From NCBI GenBank assembly GCA_964481195.1, contig CAYZTB010000003.1:45875-109874 (forward strand): 64,000 nt of DNA. The letters are read 5' to 3'. Of the stretch, positions 53,256 through 62,703 are shown one piece after another. Source of the stretch: Palsa-948 sp964481195. Lineage in GTDB: Bacteria; Bacteroidota; Bacteroidia; Palsa-948. Positions within the stretch are counted from its first letter, which is position 1; every line of letters starts with the position of its first letter. The position numbers and the translations under genes were made by a program. The notes below the pieces were generated by a model, which searched no databases, was not told the DNA's origin, and saw only the letters and a list, made by a program, of their open reading frames with translations.

Positions 53256-55252
53256 GCAATCTTTTTCTCAGTTGCCTTGCGGATACGAATGTTACTCTCT
53301 CCCACTTTAGAGGAGATGGAAGGGGTGGCTACTAACTCAACAGCAGTTTTGACAATTGCATTTGCATCGTATCCACACTCGGCATATAATTCTTTTTGTT
53401 CGCCATGCTCAATTATTTTATCTGGTATACCTAATCTTTTTACATGAGCGCTGTAGTTATGTTCAGCCATAAACTCTATTACGGCACTTCCCATTCCACC
53501 CATAATACAACCATCTTCTACGGTAATTACTTTGTCAAACTTTGAAAAAACTTCATGAAGTAGTTTTTCGTCAAGCGGCTTTACAAATCTAATATCGTAG
53601 TGAGCAGCATTGATTCCTTGTGCTTCTAATTCCGAACAAGCCTTGACGGCAAAATTTCCTACTGCGCCAATTGTGATGATAGCTATGTCCTCTCCCTCTT
53701 TAATTTTTCTTCCTGTACCTATTTCTATTTTCTGAAATTCTGTTTTCCATTCTGTCATCACCCCATTCCCTCTGGGATAACGAATGGAGAAAGGCATGTT
53801 ATTTTCTTCCAACTGAGCCGTATACATTAAGTTCCGAAGCTCTGCTTCATTCATCGGAGAACTCACAATCATATTAGGAATGCATCGGAAAAAAGCTAAG
53901 TCGTAAGCACCATGATGCGTAGGCCCGTCCGCACCAGCAACCCCACCTCTATCTAAACAAAAAATAACTTTTAGTTTTTGAATAGCCACATCGTGAATAA
54001 CTTGGTCATAGGCGCGTTGCATAAAGGAAGAATAAATATTGCAAAATGGAATCAAACCTTGGGTAGCTAGTCCGGCAGAAAAAGTAACCGCGTGTTGTTC
54101 TGCAATTCCAACATCAAACGCTCTGTCAGGCATGGTCTTCATCATGATATTTAAGGAAGAACCGGATGGCATTGCAGGCGTGATGCCAACAATCTTTGCG
54201 TTTTTTTCTGCAAGTTCAACAATCGTATGGCCAAATACATCCTGATATTTTGGAGGTTGTGGTGAAGTAGGTTTCGATTTTACAATTTCGCCTGTTTCTT
54301 TGTTAAACAATCCGGGCGAATGCCAAACCGTGGGATCGCCTTCCTCAGAAAATTTGTAGCCCTTCCCTTTCATGGTTAGGGCGTGTAAAATTTTTGGACC
54401 CGGAATATCTTTAAGGTCTCTTAATACTTTTACCAATCTCACAACATCGTGTCCATCTACAGGACCAAAATATCTGAACTTTAGAGACTCAAACAAATTA
54501 CTTTGTTTAAGGAAAAAAGTTTTTGTAGCGTGGTCAACTTTGGAAGCGATTTCTTGAGCGCTTTTTCCAAACGTGCTTAACTTACCAAGCAGCTGCCAGA
54601 TTTCATCTTTAAATTTATTATACGTATGTGAAGTAGTAATATCCGTTAAATATTCTTTTAATGCTCCAACATTGGGGTCAATGCTCATGCAGTTGTCATT
54701 TAATATGACCAACATATCGGCATTTTCTCCACCGGCATGATTAAGTCCTTCAAAAGCCATTCCGGCCGTCATAGCACCATCACCAATAACTGCTATTACA
54801 CTTTTTTTTTCTTTTTTATACCGGTTTGCTACTGCCATTCCCAGTCCTGCAGATATAGAAGTTGAGGAATGCCCTACTCCAAATGTATCGTATTCACTTT
54901 CGCTGCGTTTTGGAAATCCGCTTATGCCTTTGTAAACTCGGTTAGTATGAAAATTATCTCTTCGACCTGTAAGAATTTTATGCCCGTATGCCTGGTGTCC
55001 CACATCCCAAACCAATTGATCGTTGGGCGTATCAAAAACATAATGCACTGCAACGGTTAGTTCAACTACGCCTAGGCTGGCACCAAAATGTCCACCTTTT
55101 TCAGAAACCACATCAATAATAAACTGTCTTAACTCTTTGCATAATTGTGGAAGTTCTTCTTCACTCAGCTTGCGTAAATCTGAAGGGAATTTAACTTTAT
55201 CGAGGAGCGGACCTGCTTTATATGGCATTGAGGATTTGTCTGTTTTCTGCAT
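53252..55252 (-). CDS. dxs: 1-deoxy-D-xylulose-5-phosphate synthase Dxs
   Basis: A thiamine-pyrophosphate enzyme joining pyruvate and glyceraldehyde-3-phosphate at the head of the MEP pathway. The TPP motif is VIGDGAMTAGMAFE with ILNDN. The transketolase signatures GHQAYGHKILTGR, SISAGLGMA and DRGGVAGADGPTHHG are intact. Length is 666 residues, slightly long. The C-terminal tail after TAVELV (ATPSISSKVGESNIRIRK) is not family sequence and derives in part from a GC-rich element at 53295-53329. ThiC/ThiE-made TPP is its cofactor. Confidence 0.97.
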   Translation of the reverse strand: MQKTDKSSMPYKAGPLLDKVKFPSDLRKLSEEELPQLCKELRQFIIDVVSEKGGHFGASLGVVELTVAVHYVFDTPNDQLVWDVGHQAYGHKILTGRRDNFHTNRVYKGISGFPKRSESEYDTFGVGHSSTSISAGLGMAVANRYKKEKKSVIAVIGDGAMTAGMAFEGLNHAGGENADMLVILNDNCMSIDPNVGALKEYLTDITTSHTYNKFKDEIWQLLGKLSTFGKSAQEIASKVDHATKTFFLKQSNLFESLKFRYFGPVDGHDVVRLVKVLRDLKDIPGPKILHALTMKGKGYKFSEEGDPTVWHSPGLFNKETGEIVKSKPTSPQPPKYQDVFGHTIVELAEKNAKIVGITPAMPSGSSLNIMMKTMPDRAFDVGIAEQHAVTFSAGLATQGLIPFCNIYSSFMQRAYDQVIHDVAIQKLKVIFCLDRGGVAGADGPTHHGAYDLAFFRCIPNMIVSSPMNEAELRNLMYTAQLEENNMPFSIRYPRGNGVMTEWKTEFQKIEIGTGRKIKEGEDIAIITIGAVGNFAVKACSELEAQGINAAHYDIRFVKPLDEKLLHEVFSKFDKVITVEDGCIMGGMGSAVIEFMAEHNYSAHVKRLGIPDKIIEHGEQKELYAECGYDANAIVKTAVELVATPSISSKVGESNIRIRKATEKKIA
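53295..53329 (-). repeat. In-frame GC-rich element in the 3' end of dxs
   Basis: The sense strand reads CACCCCTTCCATCTCC followed by TCTAAAGTGGGAGAG, aligning with the more perfect element in the fumarylacetoacetase gene. It encodes the atypical tail ATPSISSKVGE. Confidence 0.5.
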
Positions 55253-55370
55253 CGCAAATTTAACTAATTATTCCTGAATGGGGAATGGAATTTCAACGCA
55301 CTATTTACACGAATATTTTCAATAGATTAGCAATTGTATTTATTTAACTTTTCACTAAGAATATTCCTCT

Positions 55371-55768
55371 ATGAAACAAATACCTATTCTATTATTTTAC
55401 TTACAACTGCAGCCGTCAGCTATTGTCAAAATTTTCAAAGCTTAGATACCGTAAAAACGTATGGGGCTTATGACAATATCTACCTTCGAAAAATATATGC
55501 TGACTCATTAGCCAGCAGTTTTGTGATCTTCATAAAAAAAGAGGTGAATTCCCATAAACATGTCACACATAGTGAGCATGTTCAGATATTAGAAGGAAAA
55601 GGAAACATGACTTTGGGTGAAAAAAAATTTTCTGTAAAGAAAGGCGATGTAATATTTATTCCAAAAAACACTTATCACTCGCTTCTTGTAACATCCGATA
55701 CCCCTGTAAAAGTATTATCAATACAATCTCCATTTTTTGATGGCAGTGATAGAGTTATGGAGGAGTAA
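55371..55768 (+). CDS. Small secreted cupin-domain protein, probable frameshift in signal peptide
   Basis: The last 100 residues form a cupin barrel with the metal motif HKHVTHSEHVQILEGKG and the second motif GDVIFIPKNTYHSL. The literal frame extends back to 55334 with an unconvincing N-terminus. ATG 55371 starts MKQIPILLF in another frame. Adding one T to the TTTT run at 55395-55398 joins it to LLTTAAVSYCQNFQSLD, a textbook signal peptide with a normal Q after cleavage. I therefore infer a one-base deletion, real or technical. Ligand unknown. Confidence 0.7.
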
Positions 55769-55906
55769 TATTTTATTTGATAGGGAGAATCGCGGTTTTA
55801 TTCTGATTTTAGGGGGTAGAGTATTCTTTAAAGCAAAATATTCTTATATTTATTTGATTTAATCAATAAAAATTTCACCTTTGCTCATAGCAAAAAAAAT
55901 AAATTT

Positions 55907-56977
55907 ATGAACGCAACAGAAACTATGCAGATTGGAGTAAAAAAAATTGAGAGCTCTCGTTGGTCAGAGGTAAATTGGGATAAGCTTGGATTTGGAAGTT
56001 ATATGTCCGATCACATGTTTTTTTCAAATTACGAAAACGACCAGTGGAAAAATCCAAAAATTGTTCCGTACGGAAAATTTGAATGTAGTCCGGCATTATC
56101 AGCCTTGCATTATGGTCAATCCATTTTTGAAGGCATGAAAGCCTACCGTTACGATAATGGCGATATCTATTTATTCCGCCCATTAGATAATTTAAAGCGC
56201 TTCAACATTTCGGCAGAACGAATGGCTATGCCTGCGGTTCCCAAAGATTTGTTTATGGAGGGTTTGTTGCAGTTAATTCGTTTGGATTCTAATTGGATTC
56301 CTAAAACCGAAGGCTCCTCACTATATATTCGCCCACTACTTTTTGCTACCGAAGAACACATTGGTGTAAAAATATCTGACACGTATGATTTAATAATCAT
56401 GACTTCGCCAGTTTCTGCATATTATTCTCAGCCTTTAAAAGTTTTGGTAGAAACTAAATTCACTCGTGCTGTACCTGGTGGAGTTGGATTTGCAAAGACT
56501 GCAGGAAACTATGGTCGTTCGCACTACCCTACCAGCTTAGCTCGTAAAAAAGGCTACGACCAACTTATTTGGACAGATGCTATCGAACACAAATACTTGG
56601 AAGAATCAGGAACCATGAATGTAATGTGCGTAATAAATGACACCATTGTTACACCCGGTCTTCACGACACTATATTAGCTGGAATTACTCGCGACAGCGT
56701 TTTAACTACGGCAAAAGATTTAGGAATGAAAATTGAAGAGAGAAAAATTAGTGTTGATGAATTAGTAGATTCACACAACAAAGGAATCATCCAGGAGATA
56801 TTTGGTGCGGGAACAGCTGCAACCATTGCACCCATTACGTTATTCGGGCATAATGGAAAAGACTATCAGTTACCTCCTATCACAGAGTCAAACTTTGGAA
56901 GTAGAATTATAAAAGCACTTGACAACGTACGAAGAGGCAGGGCTGCTGATAAACACAACTGGATGCAAAAGGTTTAA
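55907..56977 (+). CDS. ilvE: Branched-chain amino acid aminotransferase IlvE
   Basis: A class IV PLP aminotransferase interconverting branched-chain amino acids and 2-keto acids. Length of 356 residues fits the eukaryote-like (type II) BCAT. Motifs: LHYGQSIFEGMKAYR, RPLLFATE, FAKTAGNYGRSHYPTSLA with the PLP lysine in FAK, then LEESGTMNV and the GTAATIAPI phosphate-binding segment. CACCTTTG about 30 nt upstream is close to a -7 box. It stands as a single gene. Confidence 0.95.
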   Translation: MNATETMQIGVKKIESSRWSEVNWDKLGFGSYMSDHMFFSNYENDQWKNPKIVPYGKFECSPALSALHYGQSIFEGMKAYRYDNGDIYLFRPLDNLKRFNISAERMAMPAVPKDLFMEGLLQLIRLDSNWIPKTEGSSLYIRPLLFATEEHIGVKISDTYDLIIMTSPVSAYYSQPLKVLVETKFTRAVPGGVGFAKTAGNYGRSHYPTSLARKKGYDQLIWTDAIEHKYLEESGTMNVMCVINDTIVTPGLHDTILAGITRDSVLTTAKDLGMKIEERKISVDELVDSHNKGIIQEIFGAGTAATIAPITLFGHNGKDYQLPPITESNFGSRIIKALDNVRRGRAADKHNWMQKV

Positions 56978-57062
56978 TAGTGATTTATGGTTTTGAGCTT
57001 GGGGTGAGTAAAACAATTTTAAAAATTGCCTTTTGTTAAAATAATATATAACACTTAACTCC

Positions 57063-58826
57063 ATGAAAAAAATCCTATCCTCAGCACTACTACTGTTTTG
57101 GGCAGTGCAGTTTTCTTTTGCACAAGGAAATGAAAAAACGTTTCTCGAAAAAGCTACTCCCGATCTTGTAAAGGCTTTTCAAAAAGGCGAAAATGAATTT
57201 TGGATAATGTTCACAGAACAAGCGGACCTATCCTTTGCAAAAACACTTCGACTAAAAGAAGATAAAGGACAATTTGTTTTTGACAAATTAACCGAAACTG
57301 CCTCTCGCGTTCAAGCTCCATTTATTTCTTTGTTAAATAAAAAGATGGTTTCTTATCAATCTTTTTGGGCGGTGAATGCAATTTGCGTAAAGGGTGATAT
57401 GGCACTTGCTAAAGAAATAGCTGCATATGATGAAGTAAAAGAACTACTTCCTAATCCTAAAATGCGCATGATTGAGCCTGTAGAAATGATTCCTGATGCA
57501 TTGGCAAAAAAAGATGCTACCATGGTTGCAATAGAATGGGGAATCACAAAAACTAAAGCGGATCAGATTTGGGCAATGGGTTTTAAAGGACAAGGAGTAG
57601 TAGTTGGCGGACAAGATACAGGTTACGAATGGTTTCATTTAGCGTTGCAAGAACAATATAGAGGTTGGAATGGCATTGTAGCAGACCATAATTTCAATTG
57701 GCACGATGCTATTCACTCCGGCAGTGGAGGGTCATGTGGTAAGGATTCTAAAATTCCATGCGATGACCATAACCATGGCACACATACCATGGGCACAATA
57801 TGTGGAGATGATTTAATAGGCAATCAAGTTGGAATGGCACCAAAAGCTAAATGGATAGGTGCAAGAAACATGAATGTTGGCGCTGGCACTCCTACTACTT
57901 ACATTGAATGTTTTCAATGGTTTTTGGCTCCTACTGATTTAAACAACCAAAACCCTACTCCATCCAAAGCACCGCATGTAATTAATAATTCATGGGGCTG
58001 CGACAATGCCGAAGGATGCAACTCCTCTAATTGGTCAAACATGGAAACTGTTGTAAATAATTTAAAAGCTGCCGGAATTGTTGTTGTTGTTTCTGCTGGA
58101 AATGATGGTTCTGGTTGTAATACTGTAAATGGCCCACCGGCTCATTTCAAAAATAGTTTTACTGTAGGCTCAACAACAAGCAGCGATGCAATGTCTAGTT
58201 TCAGCAGTCGTGGAAATGTAAATATTGATGGCAGTGGAAGAATTAAGCCCGATATTTCTGCCCCTGGATCTAGCATACGTTCTTGTATTAGACAAGGAGC
58301 CTTTGCCACCTACTCTGGAACAAGCATGGCTGGACCTCAGGTAGCAGGTGCTGTAGCACTATTAATTTCTGCAGTTCCTTCATTAGCTGGGCAAGTAGAT
58401 ACTATTGAAAGTATATTAGAAAAAACAGCTGTAAAAATTACTTCATCTCAAACTTGCAATGGCACATCACCAAGTACGTATCCTAACAATACGGTAGGGC
58501 ATGGACGAATTGACCTTTTAGCAGCAATAAATTATGCGTTAAACAATAATACTACATCTGCTTCTAGTAATGCTATTTATAACAAAGGGGTTTCTGTTTT
58601 CCCTACCCCTGCAAATGACAAATTTTTTTTCCGCTTTGAGAATTTCCGAGATGTTGACGTTGTAGTTTCTCTTATGAATACTACAGGTCAAGAAGTCTTT
58701 AATGAAAAAAGGACAACCCAAAACAACGCTCTTGAAATTTCAGTTGAAGAATTACCTAAAGGCTTCTATTTTTACTCCGTTAAAACAAATGGAATAATTT
58801 ATAACGGGAAATTTATCAAGGGTTAG
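57063..58826 (+). CDS. Secreted subtilisin-like (S8) protease with T9SS sorting domain
   Basis: 587 residues. A signal peptide ends at SFAQ, followed by an I9-like propeptide (about 25-150). The S8 catalytic domain has Asp185 in GGQDTGYEW, His238 in NHGTHTMG and Ser421 in SGTSMAGPQVAGAV. A C-terminal sorting domain (VFPTPANDKFFFR ... YNGKFIKG) follows, with PTPAN in place of the usual PNPA. It should be exported by the Sec system, then by the T9SS, and released or anchored after cleavage by PorU. Confidence 0.95.
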   Translation: MKKILSSALLLFWAVQFSFAQGNEKTFLEKATPDLVKAFQKGENEFWIMFTEQADLSFAKTLRLKEDKGQFVFDKLTETASRVQAPFISLLNKKMVSYQSFWAVNAICVKGDMALAKEIAAYDEVKELLPNPKMRMIEPVEMIPDALAKKDATMVAIEWGITKTKADQIWAMGFKGQGVVVGGQDTGYEWFHLALQEQYRGWNGIVADHNFNWHDAIHSGSGGSCGKDSKIPCDDHNHGTHTMGTICGDDLIGNQVGMAPKAKWIGARNMNVGAGTPTTYIECFQWFLAPTDLNNQNPTPSKAPHVINNSWGCDNAEGCNSSNWSNMETVVNNLKAAGIVVVVSAGNDGSGCNTVNGPPAHFKNSFTVGSTTSSDAMSSFSSRGNVNIDGSGRIKPDISAPGSSIRSCIRQGAFATYSGTSMAGPQVAGAVALLISAVPSLAGQVDTIESILEKTAVKITSSQTCNGTSPSTYPNNTVGHGRIDLLAAINYALNNNTTSASSNAIYNKGVSVFPTPANDKFFFRFENFRDVDVVVSLMNTTGQEVFNEKRTTQNNALEISVEELPKGFYFYSVKTNGIIYNGKFIKG

Positions 58827-58847
58827 CACCATCAATCATTCTTTCGT

Positions 58848-58877
58848 AAAAATGCAGGGATAATTCTCTGCATTTTT
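58848..58877 (+). terminator. Rho-independent terminator after the S8 protease gene
   Basis: AAAAATGCAG (58848-58857) pairs with CTGCATTTTT (58868-58877). The stem continues inward with GGA/TCT around a TAAT loop, and T-rich sequence follows. It lies 22 bp past the stop codon. Confidence 0.85.
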
Positions 58878-58922
58878 CTTTTATACTGTTATATATAAAA
58901 GTCAGACTTAGGGCATTTTGTT

Positions 58923-58930
58923 TACCTTTG
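58923..58930 (+). promoter_or_regulatory. -7 promoter box of guaB
   Basis: TACCTTTG is an exact TAnnTTTG match 25 nt before the guaB ATG and just beyond the preceding terminator. No strong -33 box is seen. Confidence 0.5.
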
Positions 58931-58954
58931 CGTGCATATATAATCTAACTGTAT

Positions 58955-60421
58955 ATGCCCGAAACTAGCAAACGATTTTCAAAAGAAGGATTAACCTACG
59001 ATGACGTATTGCTTATCCCTGCCTACTCGGAAGTGCTTCCACGCGAAACAGACACCTCTTCTTACTTTACTAAAGAAATAAAATTGAAAATTCCTGTCGT
59101 ATCTGCGGCAATGGATACGGTTACAGAGTCGCAACTTGCCATCGTAATTGCTCAAGAAGGTGGAATTGGTGTTATCCATAAAAGCATGACCATTATTGAA
59201 CAAGCAGAACAGGTGCGGAAAGTAAAACGCTCTGAGAGTGGCTTAATCCTGGATCCGGTTACATTAACTGAGACAGCAACTGTTCAAGATGCACTTACGT
59301 TGATGAAAGAAAATAAAATTGGTGGAATCCCTATCTTAAAAAAGAATGGCGAGCTTGCTGGCATTGTTACAAATAGAGATTTACGTTTTGAGAAAAAAAT
59401 GTCTCGTCCCATTGTGGAAGTAATGACAAAAACAAATATCATTACAGCGAAGCAAGGGACAGATTTAAAAAAAGCAGAAGTAATTCTCCGAGAAAATAAA
59501 ATTGAAAAACTTCCTATTGTTGACAGTAATAACAAATTGGCAGGGCTAATTACTTTCAAGGATATTATGAAAGTAAAATCTCGACCCAACTCCACCAAGG
59601 ATGCTTTTGGAAGACTTAGAGTTGCTGGAGCAGTTGGCGCAAATGCAGAATCTTTAGAACGTGTAGAAGCATTAGTAAAAGCTGGCGTTGACGCTGTGGT
59701 AGTTGACACCGCACACGGACATTCCAAAGGAGTGATTGATACAGTAAAAAAGATAAAATCTAAATTTCCTAAACTTCAAGTAATTGCAGGAAATATTGCA
59801 ACTGCCGAAGCTGCTTTAGCATTAATGAAAGCAGGTGCCGATGCTGTAAAAGTTGGTATTGGTCCAGGAGCAATTTGTACTACTCGCGTAATTGCCGGTG
59901 TGGGTGTGCCTCAACTAACTGCCATCGAAGATGTAGCAAATGCGGTAAAAGGAAAAATTGGTGTTATTGCCGATGGAGGAATTAGATATACAGGCGATGT
60001 GGTAAAAGCATTAGCAGCAGGAGCATCCTGCGTAATGATGGGATCCATGCTTGCGGGTGTGGAAGAATCTCCGGGCGAAACTGTAATATTAGAAGGAAGA
60101 AAATTTAAAACCTATCGAGGAATGGGCTCACTCGAAGCGATGCAAAAAGGTAGCAAGGATAGATATTTTCAAGAAGGGGAAGAAGATCTTGCTAAACTCG
60201 TTCCCGAAGGGATTTCTGGTCGTGTACCATACCGAGGAAGTTTGTTGGAAGTGATGTATCAAATCATTGGTGGACTAAGAGCAGGAATGGGATATTGCGG
60301 AGCAAAAACTATGGCGGATTTACAAAAAGCAAAGTTTGTTCGCGTAACTTCTTCTGGCATTCGAGAAAGTCACCCTCACGATATTTCTATTACCAGCGAA
60401 GCACCTAACTACAGTCGGTAA
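58955..60421 (+). CDS. guaB: Inosine-5'-monophosphate dehydrogenase GuaB
   Basis: Oxidises IMP to XMP, the committed step to GMP. The 488 residues comprise the TIM barrel with an inserted pair of CBS domains (about 95-215, e.g. TVQDALTLMKENKIGGIPIL). The catalytic loop has Cys308 in GPGAICTTRVIAG. Further motifs are GVIADGGIRYTGDVVKAL, GSMLAGVEESPGE and YRGMGSLEAM. It stands alone behind its own promoter. Confidence 0.98.
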   Translation: MPETSKRFSKEGLTYDDVLLIPAYSEVLPRETDTSSYFTKEIKLKIPVVSAAMDTVTESQLAIVIAQEGGIGVIHKSMTIIEQAEQVRKVKRSESGLILDPVTLTETATVQDALTLMKENKIGGIPILKKNGELAGIVTNRDLRFEKKMSRPIVEVMTKTNIITAKQGTDLKKAEVILRENKIEKLPIVDSNNKLAGLITFKDIMKVKSRPNSTKDAFGRLRVAGAVGANAESLERVEALVKAGVDAVVVDTAHGHSKGVIDTVKKIKSKFPKLQVIAGNIATAEAALALMKAGADAVKVGIGPGAICTTRVIAGVGVPQLTAIEDVANAVKGKIGVIADGGIRYTGDVVKALAAGASCVMMGSMLAGVEESPGETVILEGRKFKTYRGMGSLEAMQKGSKDRYFQEGEEDLAKLVPEGISGRVPYRGSLLEVMYQIIGGLRAGMGYCGAKTMADLQKAKFVRVTSSGIRESHPHDISITSEAPNYSR

Positions 60422-60508
60422 TTCTTTTCTACTTTTTTTGAGACTCAGTAAATTTTATTGAATTTCCTTTTCACTTATTTGTACATTCGCAATAATACAT
60501 TTCAATCT

Positions 60509-61831
60509 ATGAAAAAGAACTTAAACTCTTGGATACCTGTTACTAAAGACAGTGATTTCCCTATACAAAATTTACCATTTGGAATATTTTCTCCTCCTAA
60601 AGAATTTATTGCCAAACACGATAAGGCAAAAGACATATTACCTCGCGTTGGCGTAGCCATAGGAGATCAGGTGCTTGATTTATTGGAGTTAAAAAAAACC
60701 GGAATATTTAATGCTCTGAATTTTGATACCAATGTTTTTGCTAAATCTTCATTAAACGATTTTATTGCGCTTGGCAAAAAAACAACCAGTGCCGTTCGTA
60801 ATCGAATTTCTAAACTCTTAGAAGAACGCAATCCGGAATTACGTGATGATGAGAAAACAAAAAAGAAAGTCTTACATAAAATGAGTGAAGTAGAAATGCT
60901 TTTACCCGTTACTATTGGAGATTATACCGATTTTTATTCCAGCATGGAACATGCCACCAATGTTGGAATGATGTTTAGAGATCCCGCCAATGCCTTATTG
61001 CCAAACTGGAAACACATTCCGGTAGGCTATCATGGCAGAGCATCATCCATCGTGGTTAGCGGCACAAATTTTTTAAGACCGAAGGGGCAAATGAAAAACA
61101 CCCCCTCTAAATCTCCCCCCAAGGGGGAGACTTTGCAGGGCGACAAACAGCAGGATGAAGTAATTTTTGGCCCTACCAAACAAATGGACTTTGAATTAGA
61201 AATGGCTTTTATCATAGGCAAAGACACGAAGCTTGGAGAAAGTATTTCTACCGATAACGCTCAGGATTATATTTTTGGTATGACCCTGTTTAATGATTGG
61301 AGTGCGCGCGATATACAAGCCTGGGAATATGTTCCGCTGGGACCATTTCTTGGAAAAAATTTCTGCTCCTCTGCTTCCCCCTGGGTAGTAACCATGGATG
61401 CATTGGAACCCTATTGCATTGATGGGCCAAAGCAAGACCCTGAAGTATTACCTTACTTGAAATATAAAGGATCAAAAAATTACGATGTAAACTTGGAAGT
61501 ATTAATTAATGATACTACTGTTTCAAAATCAAATTTCAAATACATGTATTGGAACATGTCCCAACAATTAGCGCATCATACTGTAAACGGATGCAATGTT
61601 AGAATTGGCGACATGATGGCATCCGGAACAATTAGTGGCCCTACTCCTGACTCTTATGGCTCCATGTTAGAAATATGCTGGAAAGGAACAAAACCTTTGA
61701 AGCTGAAAGATGGCACCGAAAGAAAATTTATTAATGACAATGACTCCGTAACCATGCGTGGTTATGCAGACAAAGACGGCATTCGAATTGGGTTTGGAGA
61801 AGTAACAGGAAAAGTATTGCCTGCAAAATGA
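60509..61831 (+). CDS. fahA: Fumarylacetoacetase
   Basis: The last step of tyrosine degradation, splitting fumarylacetoacetate. I chose ATG 60509 (MKKNLNSWIPV) because the upstream codon at 60458 adds unrelated residues; the length is then 440. FAH motifs: PFGIFS, DFYSSMEHATNVG, VGYHGRASSIVVSG, DFELEMAFIIG, FNDWSARDIQAWEYVPLGPF and the C-terminal GDMMASGTISGP. Between RPKGQMK and DEVIFGP it carries about 15 residues absent from the human enzyme, encoded by a palindrome. It is coupled to the MBL gene by an ATGA overlap. Confidence 0.95.
   Translation: MKKNLNSWIPVTKDSDFPIQNLPFGIFSPPKEFIAKHDKAKDILPRVGVAIGDQVLDLLELKKTGIFNALNFDTNVFAKSSLNDFIALGKKTTSAVRNRISKLLEERNPELRDDEKTKKKVLHKMSEVEMLLPVTIGDYTDFYSSMEHATNVGMMFRDPANALLPNWKHIPVGYHGRASSIVVSGTNFLRPKGQMKNTPSKSPPKGETLQGDKQQDEVIFGPTKQMDFELEMAFIIGKDTKLGESISTDNAQDYIFGMTLFNDWSARDIQAWEYVPLGPFLGKNFCSSASPWVVTMDALEPYCIDGPKQDPEVLPYLKYKGSKNYDVNLEVLINDTTVSKSNFKYMYWNMSQQLAHHTVNGCNVRIGDMMASGTISGPTPDSYGSMLEICWKGTKPLKLKDGTERKFINDNDSVTMRGYADKDGIRIGFGEVTGKVLPAK
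61099..61140 (+). repeat. In-frame GC-rich palindrome inside the fumarylacetoacetase gene
   Basis: TCTCCCCC-CAA-GGGGGAGA (61112-61130) is a perfect 8-bp-arm hairpin preceded by CACCCCCTCTAAA. It encodes NTPSKSPPKGETLQG, an insertion in a surface loop region before the conserved FGPTKQMDFELE block. Confidence 0.75.
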
Positions 61832-62607
61832 AAATTACATTCCTTGGCACAGGCACCTCTCAGGGAGTTCCAATAATTGGATGTAAATGTAACGTGTGTC
61901 AGTCCTTAGATTCTAAAAATAAAAGACTTAGAACCTCGGTGATGCTAGAAATTGCAGACAACAATTCTAAAATCAAACGGTTTATTATTGATACTGGTCC
62001 TGATTTCAGACAGCAACTTCTGCGAGAAAAAGTTGATAGCATTGATGCTGTTATTTACACCCACGATCATCGGGATCATGTTGCAGGGCTGGACGATATA
62101 CGCGCACTGAATTATATTATGAAAAAAAGTGTGGATTTATATGCTACTGAATCAACCCAAAAAGGGATTCGGGAGCAGTTTAGTTACATTTTTAAAAATG
62201 CCAATTACCCAGGACTTCCAGAAATAAATTTTTGTACAATTGAAAACAAGCCTTTTGATATTGATGGAATAACTTTCAATCCAATATTAGTGAAGCACAT
62301 GCACCTGCCAGTTTTAGGATTTAGAATTGGTGGATTTACATATATTACAGATGCCAATTATATTTCGGAAGAAGAGAAAAATAAAATTGTTGGCTCAGAT
62401 GTTTTAGTTTTAAATGCGCTTCGCATGGAACCACACCCTTCGCATTACACATTAAACGAAGCAATTACACTTGCACAAGAATTAAAATGCAAAACCACTT
62501 ACTTAACACATATTAGTCATCAGCTTGGATTGCACGATGAGGTAGAAAAAAAATTACCTGAAGGAATTAAGCTTGCTTTTGATGGACTAAAACTGGATGT
62601 TGATTAA
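61828..62607 (+). CDS. MBL-fold metal-dependent hydrolase (PhnP-like)
   Basis: 259 residues with the metallo-beta-lactamase motif THDHRDHVAGLDD and the N-terminal FLGTGTSQGVP. It has a GCKCNVC cysteine cluster of the PhnP-like subfamily and a further histidine in LTHISHQLG. The substrate is probably a phosphodiester; PhnP acts on cyclic phosphates, but close function is not settled. Its start overlaps the FAH stop. Confidence 0.85.
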   Translation: MKITFLGTGTSQGVPIIGCKCNVCQSLDSKNKRLRTSVMLEIADNNSKIKRFIIDTGPDFRQQLLREKVDSIDAVIYTHDHRDHVAGLDDIRALNYIMKKSVDLYATESTQKGIREQFSYIFKNANYPGLPEINFCTIENKPFDIDGITFNPILVKHMHLPVLGFRIGGFTYITDANYISEEEKNKIVGSDVLVLNALRMEPHPSHYTLNEAITLAQELKCKTTYLTHISHQLGLHDEVEKKLPEGIKLAFDGLKLDVD

Positions 62608-62659
62608 ACTCTGTTATTAACCGAATTTGGCTGCAAAACATAATTGCCGAAAGCCCTGA

Positions 62660-62668
62660 GTTATAGGC
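62660..62668 (+). repeat. Left inverted repeat flanking nhaA
   Basis: GTTATAGGC lies 36 bp before nhaA. The exact complement GCCTATAAC occurs at 63878-63886, 26 bp after the gene. Confidence 0.4.
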
Positions 62669-62703
62669 AAGCATAGCAGACCCGAAACAGACAGACAAAC
62701 AGA

